A stretch of 64,000 bases of DNA from Pseudomonas putida (GTDB lineage: Bacteria > Pseudomonadota > Gammaproteobacteria > Pseudomonadales > Pseudomonadaceae). The position numbers and the translations under genes were made by a program. The DNA is taken from the NCBI RefSeq assembly GCF_001941965.1, contig NZ_MKZO01000012.1, positions 1 to 64,000 of the forward strand. Direction: 5' to 3'. The notes beneath the pieces are model-generated. The model was not told the DNA's origin. It saw only the letters and a list, made by a program, of their open reading frames with translations, and searched no databases. Below are positions 29,064-39,535 of the stretch, piece by piece (position 1 is the stretch's first letter; each line of letters opens with the position of its first letter).

Positions 29064-29158
29064 ACCCTGTGGGAGCTGGCTTGCCAGCGATAGCGGTAGT
29101 GGATTCACCGACGTCATCGCTGCGGTGCGGCGGTCCGACAAGCCAGCTCCCACAAGGT
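29064..29158. repeat. Paired REP-type element
   Basis: CTGTGGGAGCTGGCTTGCCAGCGAT at the left is matched by an inverted, partial copy (GCCAGCTCCCACAAGG) at the right. This is the typical Pseudomonas REP pair, here between ldcA and dnaQ. Confidence 0.85.
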
Positions 29159-29178
29159 TCGTGCAGGACCTCAAGATT

Positions 29179-29916
29179 TTATTGAAGTTGTTGCCACAGC
29201 GCCGGGCCACCGGCCGACTTGGCCACGGCCTCGAGGCGCGCGACATGGGCTTCCAGTTCTTCCGGCGTAGCGCGAATGATCCGCCCGGCCTGACGGCTCG
29301 CAGGCAACCGGCGGATCTCGCTGCCCTGATTGGCGGCGCCCTCGCCTTCACCATCGTTGCCAGCCAGCGAAAGGCTGGTCTGGCCACCGGTCATGGCCAG
29401 GAAGACATCCGCCAGCAACTCGGAGTCGAGCAAGGCGCCGTGCAGTTCACGGCCGGAGTTGTCGATGCCGTAGCGTTTGCACAAGGCATCGAGGCTGTTG
29501 CGCTGGCCCGGATGACGCTCGCGGGCCATCACCAGGGTGTCGAGGATGTCGCAATACTGCGACAGATCGGCGCGATCCTGCTGGCCGATCAGGGCGAATT
29601 CGTTATTGAGGAAGCCGACGTCGAACGCCGCGTTGTGGATGACCAGGCGCGCGCCCTGGATAAAGTCGAAGAACTCGTCGGCGACTTCGGCGAAACGCGG
29701 CTTGCCCACCAGGAAGGCATCGGTGATGCCGTGGACGCCGATGGCGCCTTCGTCACTCGGGCGGTCCGGCTGCAGGTAGACGTGGAAATGGCGCCCGCTC
29801 AAGCGGCGGCCAATCAGTTCGACGCAGCCGATCTCGATGACCCGGTGGCCATCGGTTACCGGCATACCGGTGGTTTCGGTATCGAGGACTACCGACCTGT
29901 TGTTCTGCAAATCCAC
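29179..29916 (-). CDS. dnaQ: DNA polymerase III epsilon subunit (proofreading exonuclease)
   Basis: A 245-residue DEDDh 3'-5' exonuclease. Exo I has Asp12 and Glu14 (VLDTETTG), Exo II is in HNAAFDVGFL, and Exo III is HGALLDSELLADV with its His and Asp. The C-terminal part (about 185-245) binds the alpha subunit. The start is a GTG with AGGAG about 10 bases upstream. It lies downstream of rnhA in the same direction, as in other Pseudomonas. Confidence 0.97.
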   Translation of the reverse strand: MDLQNNRSVVLDTETTGMPVTDGHRVIEIGCVELIGRRLSGRHFHVYLQPDRPSDEGAIGVHGITDAFLVGKPRFAEVADEFFDFIQGARLVIHNAAFDVGFLNNEFALIGQQDRADLSQYCDILDTLVMARERHPGQRNSLDALCKRYGIDNSGRELHGALLDSELLADVFLAMTGGQTSLSLAGNDGEGEGAANQGSEIRRLPASRQAGRIIRATPEELEAHVARLEAVAKSAGGPALWQQLQ

Positions 29917-30001
29917 GCCGGTGCTCTCCTGCCGTGTTGCTCAAAGCGACGAATCTTAACCCAGCTTCGCCGCGGCGTCCCGGAGATTCATCGGCACGCG
30001 C

Positions 30002-30448
30002 TCAGCGCACGCCGCGAACCTCGTCGACCCCGCGATTGGCCAACTGGTCGGCGCGCTCGTTGCCATGATGGCCGATATGCCCACGCACCCACTGCCACTT
30101 GACCTTGTGTCGATTGACCTGCTCGTCGAGCAATTGCCAGAGGTCGGCGTTCTTCACCGGCTCCTTGGCCGCGGTTTTCCAGCCGCGTTTCTTCCAGTTG
30201 GTCATCCATTCGGTGATGCCTTTCATCACGTACTGCGAGTCGGTCACCAGCAACACGTCACACTCGCGGCGCAGCGCCTCGAGGCCCTTGATCGCCGCCA
30301 TCAGCTCCATGCGGTTGTTGGTGGTCTCGCGTTCGCCGCCCCAGAGCTCCTTCTCGACGCCCTTGTAGATCATCAGGACGCCCCAGCCGCCAGGGCCCGG
30401 ATTGCCCTTGCAGGCGCCATCGGTGTAGATCTCTACGCTATCGCTCAT
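30002..30448 (-). CDS. rnhA: Ribonuclease HI
   Basis: A 148-residue RNase H1 that removes RNA from RNA-DNA hybrids. Catalytic acids are visible in [14 protein letters not shown] (Asp10), [10 protein letters not shown] (Glu48), [10 protein letters not shown] (Asp70) and the final Asp near NERADQLAN. It overlaps the methyltransferase gene by 4 bp. Confidence 0.97.
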   Translation of the reverse strand: MSDSVEIYTDGACKGNPGPGGWGVLMIYKGVEKELWGGERETTNNRMELMAAIKGLEALRRECDVLLVTDSQYVMKGITEWMTNWKKRGWKTAAKEPVKNADLWQLLDEQVNRHKVKWQWVRGHIGHHGNERADQLANRGVDEVRGVR

Positions 30449-31239
30449 GTACAGCCTTTTTCATCGTTGAAGGGTCTGCCTTCCGGGTGCGGCGCCTGGC
30501 GGTTGACCTTGGCCAGCGGCAGCGGCAGAAGCTTGCCCATTGGCTCGCGGCGCTCGCGGCGAAGCGGGCGCAGGCCGACCACCATCTTGCGCGCCACCAG
30601 CAGGTAGACACCGCCGCCGGAGCCTTGCCAGCGTCCGGCCAACCGCTCCCAACCCGCCAGGCGGGCCTGCCAGGCCGGTGAGGCAAGCGGCGGACGATAG
30701 CACCCGAACCGGCGTTTCTCCAGCGCGAAACCGAGCAGGTTGAGCCAGTCACCAACCCGCGATGGCGAGATGCAGCGCGCCTTGCGCAGCGCGTCATGGG
30801 CGAAGACCCGGCGCACGCCCCAACTGCTCCAGGGGTTGATCCCGACGATCAGCAGATGCCCGCCGGGACGCACGCTGCTGGCCGCCTCGCGCAGCAGCCC
30901 GTGGGGAGACAGGGAAAAGTCCAGGCCATGCTGCAGCACCACCACGTCGGCCGCGTGCTCGCTCAACGGCCAGGCCTGTTCCTCGCAAACGATCTCCACC
31001 CCAGGCAGCGGCGCGCCGAGGCGCACGTTGCGCTGCACCTGCGGCGCGGTGGGCGGCGGCTCGGCGCCAGGCCCGTAATGCACCAGGTAGCCGCCGAAAT
31101 AGCGGCCAAGCTCGTCCTCCAGAAGGCGCTGCTCTTCGGCGAGCATCAATTGCCCCAGCGGACCGGCGAACCAGTCACGGGCCAGGCTGATCAGTTCGAG
31201 CCACTCAGGATCGGCCTGGGCGAAGGCTTGATCGGTCAT
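30445..31239 (-). CDS. SAM-dependent methyltransferase, function unknown
   Basis: A 264-residue class I methyltransferase-like protein. Residues about 90-170 match the methyltransferase-11 pattern: the acidic [20 protein letters not shown] segment, then [20 protein letters not shown]. The glycine-rich motif I is weak. ATG 31239 is chosen (GGGAG before it); the longer frame adds 39 unlike residues. It is coupled to rnhA and divergent from gloB, the conserved Pseudomonas layout. The substrate is unknown. Confidence 0.87.
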   Translation of the reverse strand: MTDQAFAQADPEWLELISLARDWFAGPLGQLMLAEEQRLLEDELGRYFGGYLVHYGPGAEPPPTAPQVQRNVRLGAPLPGVEIVCEEQAWPLSEHAADVVVLQHGLDFSLSPHGLLREAASSVRPGGHLLIVGINPWSSWGVRRVFAHDALRKARCISPSRVGDWLNLLGFALEKRRFGCYRPPLASPAWQARLAGWERLAGRWQGSGGGVYLLVARKMVVGLRPLRRERREPMGKLLPLPLAKVNRQAPHPEGRPFNDEKGCT

Positions 31240-31318
31240 TGCGTTCTCCCTGGAAGGTTCTCGACGGGACACATAGCTACTAAGATGCACCCTTGTCCCA
31301 CGTTTGGCGAATCGCTCG

Positions 31319-32098
31319 ATGATACAGATAGAAGCCTTGCCCGCTTTCAATGACAACTACATCTGGTTGTTGCAGGATCCCGCCAGCCGCCGCTGCGCGG
31401 TGATCGATCCGGGCGACGCGGCACCGGTGCTGGCGTGGCTCGAAGCCCATCCGGACTGGCGCCTGGAAGATATCCTGATCACCCATCATCACAACGACCA
31501 CGTCGGCGGCGTCGAGGCCCTCAAGGCCAGGACCGGGGCGCGGGTCAGCGGGCCGGCCAGCGAACGCATTCCGGCGCGTGACGTAGACCTGGAAGACAAC
31601 GCCGTGGTCCGGGTCCTGGATACCGATTTCCAGGTGTTCGCGGTGCCCGGCCATACCCTCGGGCATATCGCCTATTTCAGCGACCAACCGGAGACGCCCC
31701 TGCTGTTTAGCGGCGACACCCTGTTCGCGGCCGGCTGCGGCCGTCTGTTCGAGGGCACGCCGGAGCAGATGCACCGCTCGCTGCAGCGCCTGGCGGCCCT
31801 GCCCGGGGCCACCGAGGTGTATTGCGCCCACGAATACACCCTGAGCAATATGCGCTTCGCCTGTGCCGTCGAGCCGAACAATCCGCAGGTTCTCGCACGG
31901 TTCGAGGAAGTTTCCCGCTTGCGCGCGGAAAATCGCATCACGTTGCCATCAACCATCGAGCTGGAGCGGCTGACCAACCCCTTTTTACGGGTCGACGAAA
32001 CATCCGTTAAAGAAAAAGCAGACGAACGGACCGGCGCCTTAAACCCTACGCCAAGTGCTGTTTTTGCTGGGTTGCGGGCTTGGAAGGATAGGTTCTAA
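31319..32098 (+). CDS. gloB: Hydroxyacylglutathione hydrolase (glyoxalase II)
   Basis: A 259-residue metallo-beta-lactamase-fold enzyme that hydrolyses S-D-lactoylglutathione to glutathione and D-lactate, the second step of methylglyoxal detoxification. Metal motif [10 protein letters not shown], metal ligand His in VPGHTLGHI, bridging Asp in [18 protein letters not shown] and the last His in YCAHEYTL are all intact. The start ATG 31319 ([16 protein letters not shown]) follows a TTG five codons upstream that is less likely. Confidence 0.97.
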   Translation: MIQIEALPAFNDNYIWLLQDPASRRCAVIDPGDAAPVLAWLEAHPDWRLEDILITHHHNDHVGGVEALKARTGARVSGPASERIPARDVDLEDNAVVRVLDTDFQVFAVPGHTLGHIAYFSDQPETPLLFSGDTLFAAGCGRLFEGTPEQMHRSLQRLAALPGATEVYCAHEYTLSNMRFACAVEPNNPQVLARFEEVSRLRAENRITLPSTIELERLTNPFLRVDETSVKEKADERTGALNPTPSAVFAGLRAWKDRF

Positions 32099-32198
32099 GG
32101 ATTGCCGCTTGATGACTGCACAGTTCTGAAAGGTTGACCCGGTTGGGGGCGCTTTCTAGAATCGCCCGACATTTTCGCCCGGAACTCTCTCCCAGCCA

Positions 32199-33644
32199 AT
32201 GTCGTCCAATCGCCGCAGAACCTTCAAATCCGTCGCCCTGACGCGCCTGGCACAGGCCGTCGCGCTCGGCCTGACAGCCACCCTCGTGGGCTGCCAGAGC
32301 ACCAGTCACCTGGGTGACGACGAAAGCGTTCGCGTCCACGTCCAGCCCCGCGTGAAGCACAAGCCTGTGTTCGTCCAGGCCAAGCCCGCGGAGCAGGTGC
32401 CACAGGACGTCTGGGAACGCATTCGCCAGGGCTTCCAGCTGCAGGACGATATCGGCGTGAACCCGCGTATCGAGCAGCAGCGCCTGTGGTTCGCCAGCAA
32501 CCCGAGCTTCCTGCAGACCGCAGGCGACCGCAGCAGCCTGTATATCCACTACATTGTCGAGCGCCTCGAAGAGCGCGACATGCCGCTGGAACTGGCCCTG
32601 CTCCCGGCCATCGAGAGCGCCTACAACCCGATGGCCTACTCCCGCGCCCATGCAGTCGGCCTGTGGCAGTTCATTCCGTCCACCGGGCGGCACTACAACC
32701 TGCGCCAGACCAATTTCTACGATGGCCGTCGCGACATCACCGCCTCGACCAACGCCGCACTGAACTACCTGAGCCGCCTGCACGACATGTTCAATGGCGA
32801 CTGGCTGCTGGCCCTGGCGGCCTACAACGCCGGCGAAGGCACGGTCAGCCGGGCGATCGAGCGCAACGAGCGCGTCGGCCTGCCCACCGACTATTGGAAC
32901 CTGCCACTGCCCCAGGAAACCCGTGACTACGTGCCGAAGCTGCTGGCCCTGTCCCAGGTGGTGCTGACCCCGGACGCCTACGGCGTCAACCTCAACCCGA
33001 TCGCCAACGAACCCTACTTCGAAGCGGTGGCCATCAAGGACCGCCTCGACCTGTCGCGGGTCGCCGCCCTGGCGGAGATCGACGAGGACGAACTGTTCCA
33101 GTTGAACCCGGCCTTCAAGAAGCGCATGACCGTGGATGGCCCGCACCAGCTGCTGGTACCGACCGCCAAGGCGCAGTTGCTGACCAGCAGCCTGTCGAGC
33201 ATGAAGCCCGAGGAGCTGCTGGCCCTGCAGCCCAAGGCTGCCGTGTTCGAGGCCGCCCTGGCCGAAGCCAAGGCCCCGCCAGCGCGTAGCGTGCGCTACC
33301 GGGTCAAGCGCGGCGACAGCCTGGGCAGCATCGCCCAGGCCAACCGGGTCAGCGTCAAGGACCTGCAGCGCTGGAACAAGCTCAAGGGCAATCGCCTGAC
33401 CGCCGGCCAGACCCTGGTCATGCAAAGCAGCCAGCCAGCGATCAAGCTGGCCTCCGCATCGAAGCCTGCTCCTGCCTCCAGCAACAAGCAGCGCGCGACC
33501 CAATACAAGGTGCGCAAGGGCGATTCGCTGTATCTGGTCGCCAAACGCTTCAACGTCGAAATGCAGCACCTCAAGCGCTGGAATCCGCGTAGCGGCCAGG
33601 CGCTGAAGCCCGGTCAGACCCTGACCGTCTACCTGCCTCACTGA
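32199..33644 (+). CDS. mltD: Membrane-bound lytic murein transglycosylase D
   Basis: A 481-residue lipoprotein (lipobox TLVGC at about 32). The SLT domain at about 115-245 has catalytic Glu in ALLPAIESAYNP and the motifs GLWQFIPSTGRHYNL and AAYNAGEGTV. A LysM-like spacer and two clear LysM repeats follow (YRVKRGDSLGSIAQANRVS; YKVRKGDSLYLVAKRFN), which hold it on peptidoglycan. It cleaves glycan strands with 1,6-anhydro product. It precedes the peptide transporter. Confidence 0.97.
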   Translation: MSSNRRRTFKSVALTRLAQAVALGLTATLVGCQSTSHLGDDESVRVHVQPRVKHKPVFVQAKPAEQVPQDVWERIRQGFQLQDDIGVNPRIEQQRLWFASNPSFLQTAGDRSSLYIHYIVERLEERDMPLELALLPAIESAYNPMAYSRAHAVGLWQFIPSTGRHYNLRQTNFYDGRRDITASTNAALNYLSRLHDMFNGDWLLALAAYNAGEGTVSRAIERNERVGLPTDYWNLPLPQETRDYVPKLLALSQVVLTPDAYGVNLNPIANEPYFEAVAIKDRLDLSRVAALAEIDEDELFQLNPAFKKRMTVDGPHQLLVPTAKAQLLTSSLSSMKPEELLALQPKAAVFEAALAEAKAPPARSVRYRVKRGDSLGSIAQANRVSVKDLQRWNKLKGNRLTAGQTLVMQSSQPAIKLASASKPAPASSNKQRATQYKVRKGDSLYLVAKRFNVEMQHLKRWNPRSGQALKPGQTLTVYLPH

Positions 33645-33653
33645 TATAAGGAA

Positions 33654-33675
33654 GGCACCGCCCGAGGGCGGTGCC
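33654..33675 (+). terminator. Hairpin after mltD
   Basis: GGCACCGCCC and GGGCGGTGCC form a 10-bp GC stem 9 bp past mltD. No T run follows directly, so termination is probable but not certain. Confidence 0.5.
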
Positions 33676-33764
33676 AGACGCCACGGATGCGCTCTTTTTC
33701 CTGTCGATACAAGCTGTTACTGTAGGACGCATAAAGCCCAAGCCGCCTGGACCGGATCGCCGAC

Positions 33765-35594
33765 TTGATACGTCCCCTCCTGCTGTCACTCAGCCTGGTC
33801 TTGAGCTTTCCCGCAGGCGCGACCATCACCGAGAGTCACGGTTACGCCCAGTTCGGCACGCTCAAGTACCCAGCCAAATTCACCCACTTCGACTGGGTCA
33901 ATCCGCAAGCGCCCAAGGGCGGTACCTTGCGCGCGATGGCGTTCGGCACCTTCGACACCCTCAACCCCTACACCTTCAAGGGCAGCAGTCCGGTGACCAC
34001 ACCGAACTTCCTGCAATACGGGGTCAACGAGCTCAACGAAACCCTGATGGTCGGCACCGGCCAATATGATCCGTCCGGGGACGAGGCCACCTCCAGCTAC
34101 GGGCTGATCGCCCGTTCGGTGGAGTACGCCGAAGACCGCAGCTGGGTGGTGTTCAACCTGCGCCCGGAAGCACGCTTCCACGATGGCAAGCCTATTACCT
34201 CCGCGGATGTGGCGTTTTCCTACCGCACCCTGCTCAAGGAAGGCCACCCGATCTACCGCACCAACCTCCAGGAAGTGGCACGGGTCGATGTGCTCAATCC
34301 GCTGCGAATCCGCTTCGTCTTCAAGCGTGCCGGCAACCCCCTGCTGATCCTGCGCCTTGGCGAAATGCCGGTACTGCCACAGCACTATTGGAAAGATCGC
34401 GACTTCAAGGCCACCACCTTCGAGCCGCCGCTGGGCAGCGGCCCTTATCGCATCACCGAGGTCCAGCCGGGCCGGCGCCTGGTGTTCGAGCGGGTCAAGG
34501 ACTGGTGGGGCAAGGACCTTGCGGTCAATCGCGGCAAGTACAATTTCAACCGCGTCGAGTACGAGTTCTACCGCGACAGCGACGTGGCCTTCGAAGCCTT
34601 CAAGGCCGGCGAGTTCGACATCTATATCGAGCACCAGGCGAAGAACTGGGCCAACGGCTACAACTTCCCGGCGGTTCGCCGCGGCCAGGTGATCCAGGCG
34701 CAGATCAAGCACCAGATCCCGACCCAGACCCAGGGCCTGTTCATGAACAGCCGGCGCGCCGCCTTCGCCGATCGCCACGCGCGCGAGGCACTGGGCCTGA
34801 TGTTCGACTTCGAATGGACCAACCGCGCCCTTTTCAGCAGCGCCTATCGGCGCGCCACCAGCTTCTACCCCAACAGCGAGTTCAGCGCCGAGGGTTTGCC
34901 GGTGGGCAAGGAATGGCTGTTGCTGGCGCCCTATCGTGATCAACTGCCCGCTGCCCTGTTCACCAAGCCCTTCGCCGTCAGTCAGACCGATGGCCGCGGT
35001 ATCGGCCGCGACAACCTGCGCCGGGCCCTGGAGCTGCTGGGCAAGGCCGGCTGGAAACTCAACGGCCAGCGCCTGCTCAACAGCAACGGCCAGCCGCTGA
35101 AGCTGGAGATTCTCCTGGTCAATCCCAACCTGGAACGCATTCTCCAGCCTTATGTGGAGAACCTTGCCAGCATCGGCGTCGACGCGCGCCTGCGCACCGT
35201 CGACCGCGCCCAGTACAAGCAGCGTCTGGATCAGTTCGACTTCGACATGATCCTGATGACCATGGCCCAGACCCTCAGCCCCGGACTGGAGCAATGGCAA
35301 TACTTCCACTCCAGCCAGGCCAGCACCAAGGGCAGCAAGAACTATGCTGGCGTCGACGACCCGGTGGTCGACCACCTGCTCGACGCCCTGCTCGCCGCCC
35401 AGACCCGCGATGACCAGGTGGCGGCCACCCGCGCCCTGGATCGGGTCCTGCTGTGGCAGCACTACATGATTCCCAACTGGTATCTCGACTATCACCGCCT
35501 GGCCTACCGCAACCGGTTCGCCTTCGTCACCACGCCGCCCTACACCCTGGGGCTGAACAGCTGGTGGCTCAAGCCTTCGGAGAACGCCCAATGA
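33765..35594 (+). CDS. nppA1: Peptide ABC transporter substrate-binding protein 1
   Basis: A 609-residue family 5 extracellular solute-binding protein with a signal peptide cleaved near residue 20 (SFPAGA-TI). The YejA/NppA hallmarks FGTLKYPAKFTHFDWVNP and KGGTLRAM are present. By position it equals NppA1 of P. aeruginosa, which feeds the Npp permease with oligopeptides and peptidyl nucleoside antibiotics. The start is a TTG with only weak ribosome pairing; no better start exists. Confidence 0.92.
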   Translation: MIRPLLLSLSLVLSFPAGATITESHGYAQFGTLKYPAKFTHFDWVNPQAPKGGTLRAMAFGTFDTLNPYTFKGSSPVTTPNFLQYGVNELNETLMVGTGQYDPSGDEATSSYGLIARSVEYAEDRSWVVFNLRPEARFHDGKPITSADVAFSYRTLLKEGHPIYRTNLQEVARVDVLNPLRIRFVFKRAGNPLLILRLGEMPVLPQHYWKDRDFKATTFEPPLGSGPYRITEVQPGRRLVFERVKDWWGKDLAVNRGKYNFNRVEYEFYRDSDVAFEAFKAGEFDIYIEHQAKNWANGYNFPAVRRGQVIQAQIKHQIPTQTQGLFMNSRRAAFADRHAREALGLMFDFEWTNRALFSSAYRRATSFYPNSEFSAEGLPVGKEWLLLAPYRDQLPAALFTKPFAVSQTDGRGIGRDNLRRALELLGKAGWKLNGQRLLNSNGQPLKLEILLVNPNLERILQPYVENLASIGVDARLRTVDRAQYKQRLDQFDFDMILMTMAQTLSPGLEQWQYFHSSQASTKGSKNYAGVDDPVVDHLLDALLAAQTRDDQVAATRALDRVLLWQHYMIPNWYLDYHRLAYRNRFAFVTTPPYTLGLNSWWLKPSENAQ

Positions 35595-37438
35595 TGCCGA
35601 TGCCCCGTTTGCGCCTGATGCTCGGCGGCCTGCTGCTGGCCGGCCTGAGCCTGCCGGCCCTGGCCGCGCCGCAGCATGCCGTGACCCTGTACAACGAAGC
35701 ACCGAAGTACCCGGCGGACTTCAAGCACTTCGACTATGTGAACCCGGATGCGCCCAAGGGCGGCATCTTCCGCGAAAACGGATTCGGCAGCTTCGACAGC
35801 CTCAACCCGTTCATCAGCAAGGGCGTGCCGGCGGACAATATCGACCTGGTCTACGACACCCTGGCCCGGGCGAGCCTGGACGAGCCGTTCACCGAATACG
35901 GCCTGCTCGCCAGGCAGATCGAGAAAGCCCCGGACAACAGTTGGGTGCGCTTCTACCTGCGCCCGGAAGCACGCTTCCAGGACGGCACGCCGGTCCGCGC
36001 CGAGGACGTGGTGTTTACCTTCAACACCCTGATGAAAAGCGGCGCCCCGCTGTTCCGCGGTTATTACGCCGACGTCGCCGAAGTGGTCGCCGAAGACCCG
36101 CTCAAGGTGCTGTTCAAGTTCAAGCACAGCAACAACCGTGAACTGCCGTTGATCCTCGGCCAGATCGCGGTACTGCCCAAGCACTTCTGGGAAGGCAAGG
36201 ACTTCACCAAGGGCGGCCTGGAGATCCCGGTGGGCAGCGGGCCGTACAAGGTCGGCGAGGTCAAGCCGGGGCGTTCCATCCGCCTGGTGCGGGACAAGAA
36301 CTATTGGGGCAAGGACCTGCCAATCAACCGCGGCTTCTACAACTTCGACACCATCAGCGTCGACTACTACCGCGACAACACCGTGGCGCTCGAGGCCCTC
36401 AAGGCCGGGCAGTTCGATTACTGGTTCGAGACCAGCGCGAAGAACTGGGCAACGGCCTACAACATCCCTGCAGTAAGGGAAAAACGCCTGATTCGCGAAG
36501 AAATCCTCAACGGCACCCCGACCGGCATGCAGGGCTTCGTGTTCAACCTGCGCCGCCCGGTGTTCCAGGACGTGCGGGTGCGCCAGGCGCTGAGCCTGCT
36601 GCTGGACTTCGAATGGACCAACAAGCAACTGTTCAACGGCGCCTACACCCGCACTGGCAGCTACTTCGAGAACTCGGAAATGGCCGCCCAGGGCCTGCCG
36701 GGGCCGGATGAGCTGAAACTGCTGGAGCCACTGCGCGGCCAGATCCCCGAGCAGGTGTTCACCGAGGCATTCAAGAACCCGGTCACCGATGCCAGCGGCA
36801 TGATCCGCGACCAGCAACGCCAGGCCTACAAGCTGCTGCAGGAAGCCGGCTGGCGCATCGAGAACGACAAGATGGTGGATGCCCAGGGCAAGCCGCTGAC
36901 CATCGAGTTCCTCCTCGCCCAGACCGAGTTCGAACGCATCCTCCTGCCCTACAAGCGCAACCTCGCCGACCTCGGCATCACCCTCACTATCCGCCGCGTC
37001 GACGTCGCCGAGTACATCAACCGCCTGCGTTCGCGGGACTTCGACATGATCGTCGGCGGCTTCCCCCAGTCCAACTCCCCGGGCAACGAGCAGCGGGAGT
37101 TCTGGCAGACCGGCAGCGCCGACAATCCCGGCAGCCGCAACTACATGGGCCTGAAGGACCCGGCGGTGGACAGCCTGGTGGAATCGCTGATCAATGCCGA
37201 CTCGCGGCAGAGCCTGGTCGCCCATACCCGCGCCCTCGATCGCGTGCTGCTGTGGGGCTACTACGTGGTGCCGAACTGGCATATCAAGACCTGGCGCGTG
37301 GCCTACTGGAATCACATCGGCCACCCGGCAACACCGCCCAAGTACGACATCGGCATCAATACCTGGTGGGTCAAGCCCGAGGTGAAACCCGCTACCCCGG
37401 AGGCGCCTGAAGACGCCACCGCGAACGGGGACCACTGA
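35591..37438 (+). CDS. nppA2: Peptide ABC transporter substrate-binding protein 2
   Basis: A 615-residue paralogue of the gene before it (shared blocks such as DFEWTN and VNP.APKGG), with a signal peptide cleaved near residue 24 (LPALAA-PQ). The start ATG overlaps the nppA1 stop as ATGA, so the two are translationally coupled. Two binding proteins for one permease widens the substrate range. It fits NppA2. Confidence 0.94.
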   Translation: MMPMPRLRLMLGGLLLAGLSLPALAAPQHAVTLYNEAPKYPADFKHFDYVNPDAPKGGIFRENGFGSFDSLNPFISKGVPADNIDLVYDTLARASLDEPFTEYGLLARQIEKAPDNSWVRFYLRPEARFQDGTPVRAEDVVFTFNTLMKSGAPLFRGYYADVAEVVAEDPLKVLFKFKHSNNRELPLILGQIAVLPKHFWEGKDFTKGGLEIPVGSGPYKVGEVKPGRSIRLVRDKNYWGKDLPINRGFYNFDTISVDYYRDNTVALEALKAGQFDYWFETSAKNWATAYNIPAVREKRLIREEILNGTPTGMQGFVFNLRRPVFQDVRVRQALSLLLDFEWTNKQLFNGAYTRTGSYFENSEMAAQGLPGPDELKLLEPLRGQIPEQVFTEAFKNPVTDASGMIRDQQRQAYKLLQEAGWRIENDKMVDAQGKPLTIEFLLAQTEFERILLPYKRNLADLGITLTIRRVDVAEYINRLRSRDFDMIVGGFPQSNSPGNEQREFWQTGSADNPGSRNYMGLKDPAVDSLVESLINADSRQSLVAHTRALDRVLLWGYYVVPNWHIKTWRVAYWNHIGHPATPPKYDIGINTWWVKPEVKPATPEAPEDATANGDH

Positions 37439-37439
37439 G

Positions 37440-38513
37440 ATGCTGGCCTATATCCTGCGACGCCTGCTGCTGATCATTCCGACCCTGTTCGGCATCCTGA
37501 TCATCAACTTCATCATCATCCAGGCCGCGCCCGGCGGCCCGGTGGAACAGATGATCGCCAAGCTCGAAGGCTTCGAAGGCGCCACCAGCCGGATCGCCGG
37601 CGGCGGCGCCGAAGTCTCGGTGGCCGGCTCCAACTACCGCGGCGCGCAAGGCCTGGACCCGGCGCTGGTGAAGGAGATCGAGCGCATGTACGGCTTCGAC
37701 AAGTCGGCACCGGAACGCCTGTGGATCATGGTCAAGAACTACGCCCAGCTGGACTTTGGCGACAGCTTCTTCCGCGATGCCAAGGTGGTCGACCTGATCG
37801 CCGAGAAGCTGCCGGTGTCCATTTCCCTCGGGCTATGGAGCACCCTGATCATGTACCTGGTGTCGATCCCCCTGGGGATCGCCAAGGCCACCCGGCACGG
37901 CAGCCATTTCGATGTGTGGACCAGCTCGGCGATCATCATCGGCTACGCCATTCCCGCCTTCCTCTTCGCCATCCTGCTGATCGTGGTGTTCGCCGGCGGC
38001 AGTTACCTGGACTGGTTCCCGTTGCGCGGATTGACCTCGAGCAACTTCGACGAGCTGAGCACCTGGGGCAAGATCGGTGACTACTTCTGGCACCTGGCAC
38101 TGCCGATCACCGCTCTGGTCATCGGCAACTTCGCCACCATGACCCTGCTGACCAAGAACAGCTTCCTCGACGAGATCAACAAGCAGTACGTGGTCACCGC
38201 CAAGGCCAAGGGCCTGACGCCGAATCGCGTGCTCTACGGTCACGTATTCCGCAACGCCATGCTGCTGGTGATCGCCGGCTTTCCCTCGGCCTTCATCGGC
38301 ATCTTCTTCACCGGCTCGCTGCTGGTGGAGGTGATCTTCTCCCTCGACGGCCTCGGCCTGATGAGCTTCGAAGCGGCGATCAACCGCGATTACCCGGTGG
38401 TCTTCGGCACCCTGTTCATCTTCACCCTGCTCGGGCTGGTGGTGAAATTGATCGGCGACCTGACCTACACCCTGGTCGATCCACGCATCGACTTCGAAAG
38501 CCGGGAGCACTGA
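37440..38513 (+). CDS. nppB: Peptide ABC transporter permease (YejB-like)
   Basis: A 357-residue inner-membrane protein with an N-terminal segment ([20 protein letters not shown]), a periplasmic loop of about 100 residues, then five membrane segments and the EAA-type loop near [20 protein letters not shown] that contacts the ATPase. The start is one base after the nppA2 stop. Confidence 0.95.
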   Translation: MLAYILRRLLLIIPTLFGILIINFIIIQAAPGGPVEQMIAKLEGFEGATSRIAGGGAEVSVAGSNYRGAQGLDPALVKEIERMYGFDKSAPERLWIMVKNYAQLDFGDSFFRDAKVVDLIAEKLPVSISLGLWSTLIMYLVSIPLGIAKATRHGSHFDVWTSSAIIIGYAIPAFLFAILLIVVFAGGSYLDWFPLRGLTSSNFDELSTWGKIGDYFWHLALPITALVIGNFATMTLLTKNSFLDEINKQYVVTAKAKGLTPNRVLYGHVFRNAMLLVIAGFPSAFIGIFFTGSLLVEVIFSLDGLGLMSFEAAINRDYPVVFGTLFIFTLLGLVVKLIGDLTYTLVDPRIDFESREH

Positions 38514-38514
38514 G

Positions 38515-39534
38515 ATGAACCTGTCCCCTCTCAACCGCCGCCGCTTCGAGCGCTTCAAGGCCAACCGCCGCGGCTGGTGGTCGCTGTGGCTGTTCCTGAT
38601 CCTGTTCGGCCTGAGCCTGGGCGCCGAGCTGATCGCCAACGACAAACCGCTGGTGGTGCGCTACGACGGCGAGTTCTACTTCCCGGCGTTCAAGCGCTAC
38701 CCTGAAACCACTTTCGGTGGTGAGTTCCCCCTCGAAGCCAACTACAAGAGCCCGTATATCCGCGACCTGCTGGAGAAAAAGCAGAGCTGGGTGGTCTGGG
38801 CGCCGATTCCGTTCAGCTACCAGAGCATCAACTACGACCTCAAGGTCCCGGCCCCTGCCCCGCCCTCGGCGCAGAACTGGCTGGGCACCGATGACCAGGG
38901 CCGCGACGTGCTCGCGCGGGTGATCTACGGCTTCCGCATCTCGGTGCTGTTCGCCCTGACCCTGACCGTGCTCAGTTCCATCATCGGCGTGATCGCCGGC
39001 GCCCTGCAGGGCTTCTATGGCGGCTGGGTGGATCTGGCCGGACAGCGCTTCCTGGAGATCTGGTCGGGCCTGCCGGTGCTCTACCTGCTGATCATCCTCG
39101 CCAGCTTCGTGCAACCCAACTTCTGGTGGCTGCTGGGCATCATGCTGCTGTTCTCCTGGATGAGCCTGGTGGACGTGGTGCGCGCCGAGTTCCTCCGTGG
39201 GCGCAACCTGGAGTACGTGCGTGCAGCACGGGCGCTGGGCATGCAGAACGCGGCGATCATGTACCGGCATATCCTGCCCAACGCCATGGTCTCGACCATG
39301 ACCTTCCTGCCGTTCATCCTCACCGGCGCCATCGGCACCCTGACGGCCCTCGACTTCCTCGGCTTCGGCCTGCCGCCGGGCGCGCCGTCGCTGGGCGAGC
39401 TGGTCGCCCAGGGCAAGTCCAATCTGCAGGCGCCGTGGCTGGGCATCAGCGCCTTTGCCGTACTGGCGCTGATGCTGAGCCTGCTGGTATTTATCGGCGA
39501 ATCCGCTCGCGACGCCTTCGACCCGAGGAAATAA
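38515..39534 (+). CDS. nppC: Peptide ABC transporter permease (YejE-like)
   Basis: A 339-residue permease with an N-terminal cytoplasmic stretch and first membrane segment (WWSLWLFLILFGLSLGAELI), the conserved WLGTDDQGRDVLARVIYGFR and the ATPase-contact loop EYVRAARALGMQNAAIMYRH. It starts one base after nppB and pairs with it in the membrane. Confidence 0.95.
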   Translation: MNLSPLNRRRFERFKANRRGWWSLWLFLILFGLSLGAELIANDKPLVVRYDGEFYFPAFKRYPETTFGGEFPLEANYKSPYIRDLLEKKQSWVVWAPIPFSYQSINYDLKVPAPAPPSAQNWLGTDDQGRDVLARVIYGFRISVLFALTLTVLSSIIGVIAGALQGFYGGWVDLAGQRFLEIWSGLPVLYLLIILASFVQPNFWWLLGIMLLFSWMSLVDVVRAEFLRGRNLEYVRAARALGMQNAAIMYRHILPNAMVSTMTFLPFILTGAIGTLTALDFLGFGLPPGAPSLGELVAQGKSNLQAPWLGISAFAVLALMLSLLVFIGESARDAFDPRK

Positions 39535-39535
39535 G

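Noticed and set aside
26568..29093. Very long open frame (841 codons) antisense to ldcA
   Set aside because: It mirrors the ldcA codons in a GC-rich gene; it has His/Gln/Arg-rich composition typical of antisense frames and no domain.
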